Source of the DNA: Massilia aurea
GTDB lineage: Bacteria > Pseudomonadota > Gammaproteobacteria > Burkholderiales > Burkholderiaceae_D
NCBI RefSeq assembly: GCF_024753205.1
Contig: NZ_JANUGZ010000004.1
Span: 558,001 to 622,000 of the forward strand
DNA: 64,000 nucleotides
Reading direction: 5' to 3'
Numbering within the stretch: the stretch's first letter is position 1; the number at the start of each line of letters is the position of its first letter. Position numbers and translations under genes: made by a program. The notes beneath the pieces were generated by a model, which saw nothing but the letters and a program-made list of their open reading frames with translations, was not told the DNA's origin and ran no database searches. Positions 1 through 8,000 of the stretch are shown here, piece after piece.

Positions 1-32
1 CGCACGCCAAGCATCAGGTAATAGCCGAGCAT
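1..32 (-). CDS. ABC transporter permease, N-terminal fragment (FtsX/MacB type)
   Basis: Only the first ten codons are inside the window. The reading frame starts with ATG at 32 and gives MLGYYLMLGV, preceded by a good AAGGAG ribosome-binding site that overlaps the stop of the upstream ATPase gene. This N-terminus and its place right after an adaptor and a LolD/MacB-type ATPase fit the permease of a MacAB-like exporter. The rest lies beyond the left edge, so the family assignment rests mainly on context. Confidence 0.6.
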   Translation of the reverse strand, partial: MLGYYLMLGV

Positions 33-41
33 CGCCGCTCC

Positions 42-755
42 TTATGCCGTGACGTCGGTATGGGCCTGGTGCAGCGACGGGGCGCGCCGCACCAGATCCG
101 ACACCTGGCCATCGATGATGTGCACGTTGCGGTGGGTGCGCACGGCCAGTTCCGGGTCATGGGTCACCATCAAAATGGTGGTGCCGGCCGCATTGATTTC
201 TTCGAGCAGTTCCATCACGCCGCGCGCCATCTGCGTATCGAGATTGCCGGTCGGTTCATCGGCCAGCAGCAGTTTCGGACTGCCGGCCAGTGCGCGCGCG
301 ATCGCCACGCGCTGCTGCTGGCCGCCCGAGAGTTCGGCCGGGTAGTGCTTCATGCGCGAGGCCAGGCCCACCTTGCCGAGGGCGTCCTCGATACGCTCCT
401 TGCGCTCGCGCGCATTGAAGCCGCGGTAGCGCAGCGGCACGTCGACGTTGTCGAACAGGTTCAGGTCGGGGATCAGGTTGAATCCCTGAAAGATGAAGCC
501 GAGCTTTTCGTTGCGCAGGCGCGAGCGCGCTGCGTCGTCCAGGCCCTTGACGTTCACGCCGTCGAGAATGAATTCGCCTGACGTGAAGTCTTCGAGCAGG
601 CCGGCGATGTTCAGGAAGCTCGTCTTGCCCGAACCGGAGGGGCCGGTCACGGTGACGAATTCGCCCTGGCTGACGTGGATCGCGAAGCCGCGCAGCGCGT
701 GCGTCTCGATCATGTGGGTGCGGTACACCTTGCTCAGGTTGGTCATGCGCAGCAT
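42..755 (-). CDS. ABC transporter ATP-binding protein (LolD/MacB family)
   Basis: This 237-aa ATPase powers a membrane permease, probably the one starting at 32. The Walker A motif GPSGSGKT, signature LSGGQQQRVAIARAL, Walker B LLLADEPTGNLD and switch histidine in VTHD are all visible and in the normal order. The start is set at ATG 755 (MLRMTNLSK) because ACGGAG sits at the right distance upstream; an in-frame start at 812 would overlap the adaptor gene and adds a non-conserved 19-residue leader. It is the middle gene of an adaptor-ATPase-permease operon, 16 bp after the adaptor stop. Such exporters move peptides, lipoproteins or small toxic molecules; the substrate cannot be read from the sequence. 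Confidence 0.93.
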   Translation of the reverse strand: MLRMTNLSKVYRTHMIETHALRGFAIHVSQGEFVTVTGPSGSGKTSFLNIAGLLEDFTSGEFILDGVNVKGLDDAARSRLRNEKLGFIFQGFNLIPDLNLFDNVDVPLRYRGFNARERKERIEDALGKVGLASRMKHYPAELSGGQQQRVAIARALAGSPKLLLADEPTGNLDTQMARGVMELLEEINAAGTTILMVTHDPELAVRTHRNVHIIDGQVSDLVRRAPSLHQAHTDVTA

Positions 756-771
756 AGTCTGGCTCCGTGGT

Positions 772-2040
772 TCATTGATTGATTGAGACGCGTGCGGCAT
801 TGTCGAAGGCATCGGTGCCCGACACCACCACCTTGTCGCCGGCTTTCAGGCCGTCGATGATTTCAACGGCCGAGATACTGGTGGCGCCGATCCGGATCGG
901 CGTGCGCACGGCGACGCCGTCGTGCATTACATAGGCATGGCGCCCACCCTCGTTCTCGACAAACGGGCCGCGCTGCACCATCAGCACGTCCGGTTTTTCC
1001 TCGATCAGCAGGCGCGCGCTGACGCGCTGGCTCTGGCGCAGGCCAGTCGGCTGCGCGCCATCGAAGCGCACCCGCGCCAGTACCTGGTTCTTGACCACCT
1101 CGGGCGACAGCGCCGACAGCGTGCCGGTGGCGCGCCCCGACGGCAGGGTAATCTCGGCGCGCATGCCCAGGCCCATGTCGCCGGCGTAGGTTTCGGGCAC
1201 TTCCAGTTCGACTTCCAGCCGCGACAGATCCACCAGCGTCATCAAGGGCGCGTTGGCCGCGACCACCATCCGGTGCTGTACATTGAGCGTGCCGATGAAG
1301 CCATCGACCGGCGCGCGCACGGTCAGTTCGTCGACGCGGCGCTGGGCATTGGCCATCGACAGGCGCTGGCGTTCCAGTTCATTGGTCTTGGTCTTGATCG
1401 CCAGTTCGACGTCGTCCCCTTCGAGCGCGGCGGCCTGCCTGGCGTGGCGGGCGCGGATGCCGGCCGAATTGACCGCATCCCTGGCCTTCTGGTAGTCGAT
1501 CTTGGCGATGATGCCGATCTGGCCAACGCTGTCGTAGCGCTCCAGCGTGCGCTGGGCCGACAGGCGGTCGATCTCGGCGGTGTCGGCTTCGCGCTGGGCC
1601 AGCAGCTTCTGCTTGCGCGACAGGATGTGCTGGCGCGCGACTTCGGCCTTGAGCTGCTCCCAGGTCGACACTTCACGTTTCAGGGCATCGGTCAGGTCGG
1701 GCGATTCGAGCAGCGCCAGCACGTCGCCCTTCTTGACCGTGTCGCCGGCGGCGACCTTCAGGTTGACGGTAGCCGGCGCGGTCGCATACAGGGTAGGGCT
1801 GACGGCGGCCACGACGCGGCCATTGACGGCGGCGTCGCGCACCAGCGTGCCGCGCGCCACCTCGGCGATGCGGATGCGGCTGGCCGAGACACTATGTTCG
1901 CTGTTGTTCCAGGCGGCGTACAGCGTGGCGCTGACGGCGACAAGCGCAGCGGCCGCGCCGATCATCAAGGCGCGGCGCTTGAATCGTTGCGCCGGGGGCG
2001 GCGTCAGGGTGGTGTCCTGCCGGGATGGCTCGGGGATCAT
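772..2040 (-). CDS. Periplasmic adaptor (membrane fusion) protein of an ABC exporter, HlyD/MacA-like
   Basis: The 422-aa protein has a short cytoplasmic N-terminus, one membrane anchor at about residues 25-43, a first lipoyl half around residues 80-115 (VAAGDTVKKGDVLALLESPD), a long coiled-coil hairpin rich in Glu, Arg and Gln at about 120-245, a second lipoyl half near VRAPVDGFIGTL, and a beta-barrel C-terminus. This is the architecture of efflux adaptor proteins that link an inner-membrane pump to an outer-membrane channel. It is the first gene of the minus-strand exporter operon. No outer-membrane partner is encoded nearby, so a shared TolC-like protein is inferred. Confidence 0.92.
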   Translation of the reverse strand: MIPEPSRQDTTLTPPPAQRFKRRALMIGAAAALVAVSATLYAAWNNSEHSVSASRIRIAEVARGTLVRDAAVNGRVVAAVSPTLYATAPATVNLKVAAGDTVKKGDVLALLESPDLTDALKREVSTWEQLKAEVARQHILSRKQKLLAQREADTAEIDRLSAQRTLERYDSVGQIGIIAKIDYQKARDAVNSAGIRARHARQAAALEGDDVELAIKTKTNELERQRLSMANAQRRVDELTVRAPVDGFIGTLNVQHRMVVAANAPLMTLVDLSRLEVELEVPETYAGDMGLGMRAEITLPSGRATGTLSALSPEVVKNQVLARVRFDGAQPTGLRQSQRVSARLLIEEKPDVLMVQRGPFVENEGGRHAYVMHDGVAVRTPIRIGATSISAVEIIDGLKAGDKVVVSGTDAFDNAARVSINQ

Positions 2041-2124
2041 GGTGGTCCAGTAACGACGGTGTGATGGTCGTTATTGCACGATCCGTGCCAGACATTAAGT
2101 CATTGATTCGTATGGAGGGCAGTC

Positions 2125-2168
2125 GCGGACACCGCTGTCCGCGGTGTCCGTCCGGGCGACCGCGGACA
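2125..2168. promoter_or_regulatory. Cluster of TGTCCG half-sites and hairpin upstream of the exporter operon
   Basis: Four copies of TGTCCG or its complement CGGACA lie within 44 bp (2125-2131, 2136-2142, 2145-2150, 2162-2168). Two of them form a perfect 9-bp stem, CGGACACCG/CGGTGTCCG, at 2126-2150 with a 7-nt loop. The stretch lies downstream of the dehydrogenase gene and upstream of the adaptor gene, both on the minus strand, so it could act as a terminator for the first or an operator for the second. There is no U-run on the minus strand, which weakens the terminator reading. Confidence 0.4.
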
Positions 2169-2185
2169 CGGCCGCCGGTCAGGGT

Positions 2186-3970
2186 TTACTTCTGTGGCTT
2201 CTGCTTCTGCGCGTACTTGCCGACGACTTCGCCCTTGGCCAGCACATGGCCCTTCATCGCGGTCAGCACCTGATCGCGGTCGGCGCCAAACGGCACGTCC
2301 AGCATCGTGTCAAGCGCCATCACCTGGAAGTGATAGCGGTGCGCCGCTTCACCCGGTGGCGGCTTCGGTCCGTAGTAGCCCGGCGAACCGCGCGTCGTCA
2401 GGCCCTGCAGCACGCCATCCGGATCCGACAGGCGGGCTTGCTCCTGAACGCCTTCCGGCACGCTCGTGACATTGGCCGGGATATTCCACATCACCCAGTG
2501 CACGAAGGGCAGGGCCGGTTTGGCGTCCGGGTCTTCCGCGATGATCACGTACGACTTCGCACCGGCCACCGCTTTCCACGACAGCGCCGGCGAGACGCCA
2601 TCGGCGTACTCGGTATAGCGCTCGTTCATCATGCCGTTGGCCGCAAAGCTTGGCGACGATACCGTCATCTGCCCCTTGGCCTCGGTCTCGGGACGCTTGA
2701 GCGCCAGCGGCACGTTGGTGCCCTTGCTGGTTTGCTGTTCGAGCGGGCCTGCCGGGGCTTTTGCCGGTGTGCTGGCCACAGCGCCAGCCTTGCCGCCGGT
2801 GTAGGCGACCCGATAGATCACGCCGTTGGCATCGTCCGCCATCAAGAGCGAACCGTCCTTCGCCATCGCCAGTCCGACCGGGCGTGCGATGTGGGTCTTG
2901 CCGCCGTCAGTCAGGAAGCCCGTGACGAACGGCTCGACCTTCGTCGGCTGGCCGTTCTGGTAGCGCACGCGCACGATTTCGTAGCCCGATGCCGGCACCC
3001 GGTTCCACGAGCCGCGCATCGTCACGAAGGCATCGCCCTGGTACTCGGTCGGGAACGCGCTGCCGGCGCCGAACACCCACTGCATCGGCGCTGCGTGCGC
3101 CGTGTACCCGAGCACCATCGGCGTGCTGCGCGCTTTCCACTGCTCCTTGGTGATCTCGCCCACGGGCGTGCTTTGCGGGTAGATCTCATTGGCGCCATAC
3201 ACGTGCGGCCAGCCATACTGTTTACCCAGTTCGATCTTGTTGATCTCCTCGGCCTGCACGTCGTCGCCAAGGAAGTCGATGCCATGGTCGAAGCCCCACA
3301 GCTCGCCCGTCGTCGGATGCCAGGCGTAGCCGATCAGGTTGCGCAGGCCGCTGGCGAAGATGGTGCGCTGCTTGCCGTCTGGCGAAATGCGCAGCAGCGT
3401 GGCGTTTTCGGGATTGCTTTCGTTGCAGGTATTGCAGGTGCTGCCCACGCTCAGGTACAGCATGCCGTCCGGGCCGAAGGCCATCGTGCGGTTTGGGTGT
3501 TGGCCCGAGTCCGGCAAGTCGCCAATCAGCATCTTGAGTTCGCCCAGGCGGCCATCCTTCTGGATGTCGGCCACGAACAGTTCCTTGACCGTCACCAGAT
3601 ACAGCTTGTTGTCGCGGATCGCCAGGCCATGCGCGCCGGTGCGGTTGGCCACCGTGATCGGCTCGCCGTCGGCGCGCCCGTCGTTGTTGGTGTCGCGCAG
3701 CAGCAGCACGTCGCCCTGGTCACGACGGCTCACATAGATGTCGCCGCTGGGCGCGACGGCGATGATGCGGGCGTTTTTCAGGCCTGTTGCAAACGCACTG
3801 ACCGTGAAGCCGGGCGGCGCCTTGAGTGCACGGATCCGCTCGGGCGTCGCTTCGACCTTGTTGGGCTTCCAGACGTTGATCTTGGTGGAGAACTGGGTGC
3901 CATCGCCCTGCTGGGCGGTGGCGGAGCCGAACACGAGGCATAGTGCGGCGGCGAGCGAAGCGCGTTTCAT
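2186..3970 (-). CDS. PQQ-dependent sugar (sorbosone-type) dehydrogenase fused to a PEBP/YbhB domain
   Basis: This secreted 594-aa protein begins with a clear signal peptide (MKRASLAAALCLVFGSATAQ). Residues of about 40-400 form a soluble-glucose-dehydrogenase-like beta-propeller: repeated blade motifs such as VAPSGDIYVSRRDQGDV and MAFGPDGMLYLSVGS, plus the conserved FASGLRNLIGYAWHP. A proline/alanine linker follows, then from about residue 440 a YbhB/PEBP-type domain with DPDAKPALPFVHWVMWNIP and a GYYGPKPPPGEAAHRYHF core. The start at 3970 is chosen because of the signal peptide; upstream codons do not look coding. It would oxidise a sugar or aldose in the periplasm using PQQ. What the PEBP domain adds is unknown. 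The gene stands alone, divergent from the MutS-like gene. Confidence 0.88.
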   Translation of the reverse strand: MKRASLAAALCLVFGSATAQQGDGTQFSTKINVWKPNKVEATPERIRALKAPPGFTVSAFATGLKNARIIAVAPSGDIYVSRRDQGDVLLLRDTNNDGRADGEPITVANRTGAHGLAIRDNKLYLVTVKELFVADIQKDGRLGELKMLIGDLPDSGQHPNRTMAFGPDGMLYLSVGSTCNTCNESNPENATLLRISPDGKQRTIFASGLRNLIGYAWHPTTGELWGFDHGIDFLGDDVQAEEINKIELGKQYGWPHVYGANEIYPQSTPVGEITKEQWKARSTPMVLGYTAHAAPMQWVFGAGSAFPTEYQGDAFVTMRGSWNRVPASGYEIVRVRYQNGQPTKVEPFVTGFLTDGGKTHIARPVGLAMAKDGSLLMADDANGVIYRVAYTGGKAGAVASTPAKAPAGPLEQQTSKGTNVPLALKRPETEAKGQMTVSSPSFAANGMMNERYTEYADGVSPALSWKAVAGAKSYVIIAEDPDAKPALPFVHWVMWNIPANVTSVPEGVQEQARLSDPDGVLQGLTTRGSPGYYGPKPPPGEAAHRYHFQVMALDTMLDVPFGADRDQVLTAMKGHVLAKGEVVGKYAQKQKPQK

Positions 3971-4192
3971 GGAGGGCCTGCCTTTCATGGACATTGTTAT
4001 AGAGATGGTCAAGAAGGCATCGTGCCAGTGTTTACCGCCTCGGTATGTTGGGAAACGAACATTCTCTGCAGGAGCGTTCATTATGCAAAAAAGATAATTT
4101 CGCCACTGGAACGTTTTCCTTCTTGCAAGTTCCCTATGCCGTCTACACATGCACCTTGCAACCGGCGCCGCCGGCTCTTTTCAGGACTGACC

Positions 4193-5779
4193 TTGTCGTC
4201 GTCGTTCGACCACCTGCAGCATCTCTGGCGTTCCGCCATCGCCACACTGGCGCCATCGACCGTGCCGCCTCCGAACCACTTTTTCACACTACAGGACATC
4301 GGGCGTCTGCACGATCAGGATGGCCCCAACCGCACCAGCATCGATGCCCAGACCTGGGACGACCTGTTGCTGCCATCGTTCGAGGACAAGCTGGCGCCCG
4401 ATGCCAGCATCTTCGGCCGCCAGGTGCTGCACCGGCGCCTGCGCGCGGGCGTGGACGATGCGGCCTGCAGCGCCCAGCGCATGCGCCTGCAAGGCCTGAT
4501 CGCGGACCCTGCACACTTGGCCGCGCTGGACGCGCAACTGCGGATGCTGCGCCATGCGGATGTCGACGTGAGCGCGCTGCTGTTTGGCGAGACGCCGCCG
4601 GGGACGCCGTGGTGGGCGCGCTGGTTATGGCTGCTGCCGGTCCTGCTGCTGGTGTCGGTCGCCGCGCTGGTGACGTTGCCGCTGGGCTGGATGCTGACGC
4701 TGGCTGCACTCACGCCGCTGATGGCGCTGCAGATCCGCTATCACCAGGAGATCGAGGCCTGGACCGCCACCATCCGCTCGCTGGGCGCGCTGCTTGCTAC
4801 CGTTGGCCTGCTCGGCAAGGATGGCGGGGCGTTGACCGAACCGTTCGTGGCGGCGCGCGCGACCGCCGCGCGCCTGCACGTGCGCCTCGACCGGCCGTTC
4901 GCGCTGCGCATGATCCCGGGCGGCAGGCAGTATGCCGACTGGTTCGCTGCCGGGAATATCGCGCATTACTTCCGGACGGCGCGCATCGTGTTCGGGCAGC
5001 GCGCGTTTCTGCGTGAGTGCTATCTGGCGTGCGCCAATCTGGAAGCCGACGTGGCACTGGCGCGGCACCTGCACGCGATGCCGCGCTGGTGCTGGGCCGA
5101 ACGTGGCGGGGCGCGTGAGCTGCTGCTGGAGGATGGCGTGCATCCGTTGATGGCGCAGCCGGCGCCGCTGTCATTGTCGCTGCATGAGCGCGGCGCATTC
5201 GTCTCGGGCCAGAACGCGTCGGGCAAGAGTACCTTCCTGCGCATGGTGGGCCTGAACCTGCTCGCGGCGCGTGCGTTCGGCTTCTGCTACGCCACGCGGG
5301 CGCGCCTGCCCGCCGTGCCGGTACGCGCCAGCATGCAGAACGAGGATTCGCTGCTGGGCGGCGAGAGCCTGTACATGGCGGAGTTGCGCCGTGCCCGCGA
5401 ACTGCTCGAAGCAGCCGGCCAGCCGGCGGGCGTGTGCCTGATCGACGAGGTGTTTCGCGGCACGAACCATCTTGAGTCGGTGTCTGCCGCCGCTGCGGTG
5501 CTCGAGCAGTTGTCGAGGCACGACCTGGTGCTGGTGTCGTCGCACAATCTGGTGCTTGCGCCGCTGCTGCAGGCGGGGTTTGACGCCATCTGCATCGATA
5601 CGACCAGCGGCCGGCCGGTGCTGCAGAAGGGTGTGCTGCGCAATCCGAACGGGATTGCGCTGCTGGCCAGGGAGGGTTTCGGCCCGCAGATCGAGGGCAG
5701 GGCGGCGGAAGTGGCGCGCTGGTTGAGTGGCCACTTGCTGGAGCCGGCGACCGGCGCGCCGACGGCGCAGCAGGCGTGA
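4193..5779 (+). CDS. MutS-related ATPase with a membrane-spanning hairpin
   Basis: The C-terminal third is a MutS domain V ATPase: Walker A GQNASGKSTFLRMVGLN, an NEDSLLGGESLYMAEL segment, Walker B GVCLIDEVFRGTNHLE and a LVLVSSHNL switch. The mismatch-binding domain I of true MutS and the Smr domain of MutS2 are both absent. Near residues 140-185 two hydrophobic helices (WLWLLPVLLLVSVAALVTL and GWMLTLAALTPLMAL) suggest membrane anchoring. The start is uncertain. TTG at 4193 has AGGA six bases upstream, and codons before it (ATG 4136, GTG 4022) use many codons rare in this genome. With TTG the protein is 528 aa. A role in mismatch repair should not be assumed. Confidence 0.8.
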   Translation: MSSSFDHLQHLWRSAIATLAPSTVPPPNHFFTLQDIGRLHDQDGPNRTSIDAQTWDDLLLPSFEDKLAPDASIFGRQVLHRRLRAGVDDAACSAQRMRLQGLIADPAHLAALDAQLRMLRHADVDVSALLFGETPPGTPWWARWLWLLPVLLLVSVAALVTLPLGWMLTLAALTPLMALQIRYHQEIEAWTATIRSLGALLATVGLLGKDGGALTEPFVAARATAARLHVRLDRPFALRMIPGGRQYADWFAAGNIAHYFRTARIVFGQRAFLRECYLACANLEADVALARHLHAMPRWCWAERGGARELLLEDGVHPLMAQPAPLSLSLHERGAFVSGQNASGKSTFLRMVGLNLLAARAFGFCYATRARLPAVPVRASMQNEDSLLGGESLYMAELRRARELLEAAGQPAGVCLIDEVFRGTNHLESVSAAAAVLEQLSRHDLVLVSSHNLVLAPLLQAGFDAICIDTTSGRPVLQKGVLRNPNGIALLAREGFGPQIEGRAAEVARWLSGHLLEPATGAPTAQQA

Positions 5780-6045
5780 CAGGTTAGAACGCATGACAAA
5801 ATCTGTTGCTTCGTCTGGCGGCAACATGCTTGTACACTGAGCCATACTGACCGGCAGCTTTCGGCCCAGGAGCGGACCTTCGTTCTCGCATCAGCCAGGG
5901 CGGGCGTGGCATCTCAAGCAGTCGAGACAATCCGCGATTTTTCGGGCTTGGCGATCTGATATGTCGAGCTCAACGGCCGGTTTATGGCCTTATAACAATG
6001 TTATCCTGACGTCTTGCATCTTTACATCCACGTAGCCCCTACGTC

Positions 6046-7179
6046 ATGACCGTGCCGATCGCAGCTCCCGAGCGTTCTTCCTTTGTTTCACCGGCAAGCA
6101 GCGAAATCCCGACCCCAGCGGCCAGGTCTGTCCACTCCCGACGCGATTACTGGCTCTGCCAGTGCGCGGGTTGGGGCATATTGACGACGATGAGCGTGCT
6201 CGCTTCAGGCCAGGGCGCGCTCGAGCCGATGCTGCGCATGTCGGCGGTGAAGGTGCTGGTGATGATCAACGGTCTGTTCCTGTCGCATTGCTGGCGCATC
6301 TTCCTGCGCAGGCGCGGTTGGATCGACCGCAACGGCGCGGCGCCGGTGCCGCACATCGTGCTCGGGGTAGTCGTCCTGAGCGTACTGCAGGTCGCGTTCC
6401 TGGTGTGCGCCGATGTCCTGATACGCGATGGCATCCTGATCGACGACGAGGATGCCCCTGCCGTCATCATTGGCCTGTCCGTGCTGTGGAGTGCCGTGTT
6501 CCTGATGTGGACCTTGATGTACGCGGTGGTTCTGTCGCGCCGCCGCGCGCTGCGCTTCGAACTGGAAAAGCTCGAGCTCGAGGTGAGTGTCAAGGATGCC
6601 GAACTGCGCGCGCTGCAGGCACAGGTCAATCCCCATTTCTTCTTCAATAGCCTGAACAGCATCCGTGCACTGATCTATCAGGACCATAACACCGCGGCGC
6701 AAGCGATAAGCCAACTAGCCAGCCTGATGCGCCACAGCCTGCGCAGCGGCCAGGCACCGACAGTGCGCCTGGCCGACGAGGTGGCGGCGGTGCACGCCTA
6801 TCTCGCCATTGAACGCTACCGCTTCGAAGAGCGCCTGCAGGCTGAGGTGGACATTGCCCCTGGACTGTACGACGAGATGCTGCCGCCGATGGCGCTGCAG
6901 ACCCTGGTGGAGAACGCCGTCAAGCATGGCGTCGAACTGGCCCTCGGCCCCTGCCGCCTGAACGTCACGGCGCGCCGCCGCGGACAGCAGGTGATCCTGA
7001 CCGTGGCCAACGAGGGCAGTTTGCAGGAGGCCAGCGCCTCCACCAAGCTTGGACTGGCCAATACCTCCAAGCGCCTGGCGCTGCTGTTCGGTCCCGGCGC
7101 CAGTTGTACGCTAAGCGAAGAAGATGGCTGGGTGGTAGCGCAGGTCGTGTTGCCGCAGGGAAGCTCATGCGCACGCTGA
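6046..7179 (+). CDS. LytS/YehU-type sensor histidine kinase
   Basis: The 377-aa protein has about four membrane helices (residues 45-165), a short coiled coil (FELEKLELEVSVKDAELRAL), then the His_kinase signature QVNPHFFFNSLNSIRALI with the phosphoacceptor His, and an ATPase domain with MALQTLVENAVKHGVE as the N box. These are features of kinases paired with LytTR regulators, and such a regulator overlaps it by 13 bases. The input signal is not evident; there is no extracellular sensor domain beyond short loops. Upstream, an ATAAC-AAT-GTTAT dyad at 5992-6004 could be an operator. Confidence 0.92.
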   Translation: MTVPIAAPERSSFVSPASSEIPTPAARSVHSRRDYWLCQCAGWGILTTMSVLASGQGALEPMLRMSAVKVLVMINGLFLSHCWRIFLRRRGWIDRNGAAPVPHIVLGVVVLSVLQVAFLVCADVLIRDGILIDDEDAPAVIIGLSVLWSAVFLMWTLMYAVVLSRRRALRFELEKLELEVSVKDAELRALQAQVNPHFFFNSLNSIRALIYQDHNTAAQAISQLASLMRHSLRSGQAPTVRLADEVAAVHAYLAIERYRFEERLQAEVDIAPGLYDEMLPPMALQTLVENAVKHGVELALGPCRLNVTARRRGQQVILTVANEGSLQEASASTKLGLANTSKRLALLFGPGASCTLSEEDGWVVAQVVLPQGSSCAR

Positions 7180-7970
7180 TCGTCGACGACGAGCGCCTGG
7201 CGCGCAACGAGATGCGGCGCCTCCTGGCGGCGCATCCGGGGCTGGTGATCGTTGGCGAAGCGGCGAATCCGCGCGAGGCACGCGCAGCAATTGAGACGCT
7301 GGCGCCGGCCCTGGTGTTCCTCGACGTGCAGATGCCTGGCGGGAGCGGCTTCGACATACTGGCGTCGCTCGACACGGCGCCGGCCGTGATCTTCACCACG
7401 GCCTTCGACGGCTATGCGCTGCGCGCCTTTGACGTCAGTGCCCTCGACTACCTGCTCAAGCCGATCGAGCCGGCACGCCTGGCGCATGCTTTGCGCAAAC
7501 TTGGCACACGCCTGGAGACGCGGGCGGCGGTGACGGAACAGGAACAGGCACAGACGCAGAATAACGCACGGGACAAGGCAGAGGACAAGGCAGAGGACAA
7601 CGCAGAGGACAAGGCGCAGCCGGTCCACGAGCGGGGCGCGGCTGACGGCAAGGTGTTCATCAAGGATGGCGAGCGCTGCTGGTTTGTGGCGCTCGAGCAG
7701 ATCATGCTGTTCGAGTCCGAAGGCAACTACACGCGCGTGTACTTTGATGGGAACCGTCCCCTGTTGCTGCGCTCCCTGAACCAGCTCGAAGCGCGCCTTG
7801 ATCCAGAGCGCTTCCTGCGCACCAGCCGGCGCCAAATCGTCAACCTCGACTTCGTGCAGGGCATCGCGCCCGGTCCCGGCGCCGGAATGGTGTTGACCCT
7901 GACGGGCGACCTCAAGGTGGCGATGTCGCGCCGCCGCGCGGCTCAGTTCAGGCAACTGAACGGACTATGA
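7167..7970 (+). CDS. LytTR-family response regulator
   Basis: Residues 1-120 form a receiver domain (MRTLIVDDERLARNEMRRLL; phospho-acceptor Asp in LVFLDVQMPGGSG; YLLKPIEP). Residues of about 165-265 form a LytTR DNA-binding domain (RCWFVALEQIMLFESEGNY, FLRTSRRQIVNLDFV). The two are joined by a linker rich in Glu, Asp, Lys and Ala made of short DKAE/DNAE repeats. The ATG at 7167 overlaps the kinase stop, so the pair is translationally coupled. The likely role is to bind direct repeats upstream of targets when phosphorylated by the adjacent LytS-like kinase. Confidence 0.93.
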   Translation: MRTLIVDDERLARNEMRRLLAAHPGLVIVGEAANPREARAAIETLAPALVFLDVQMPGGSGFDILASLDTAPAVIFTTAFDGYALRAFDVSALDYLLKPIEPARLAHALRKLGTRLETRAAVTEQEQAQTQNNARDKAEDKAEDNAEDKAQPVHERGAADGKVFIKDGERCWFVALEQIMLFESEGNYTRVYFDGNRPLLLRSLNQLEARLDPERFLRTSRRQIVNLDFVQGIAPGPGAGMVLTLTGDLKVAMSRRRAAQFRQLNGL

Positions 7971-7995
7971 TGCGGCCTGTGAGTCCGGCCGCATC
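7969..7995. terminator. Hairpin between convergent genes
   Basis: A perfect 9-bp inverted repeat (GATGCGGCC/GGCCGCATC, 9-nt loop) spans the space between the LytTR regulator stop (7970) and the convergent M1-fusion stop (8001). It could end transcription from both sides. There is no T-run, so intrinsic termination is likely but not certain. Confidence 0.55.
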
Positions 7996-8000
7996 GCGCC

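Noticed and set aside
4193..5779. Calling this gene mutS
   Set aside because: The mismatch-recognition domain is missing and the protein is much shorter than MutS; only the ATPase domain is shared.
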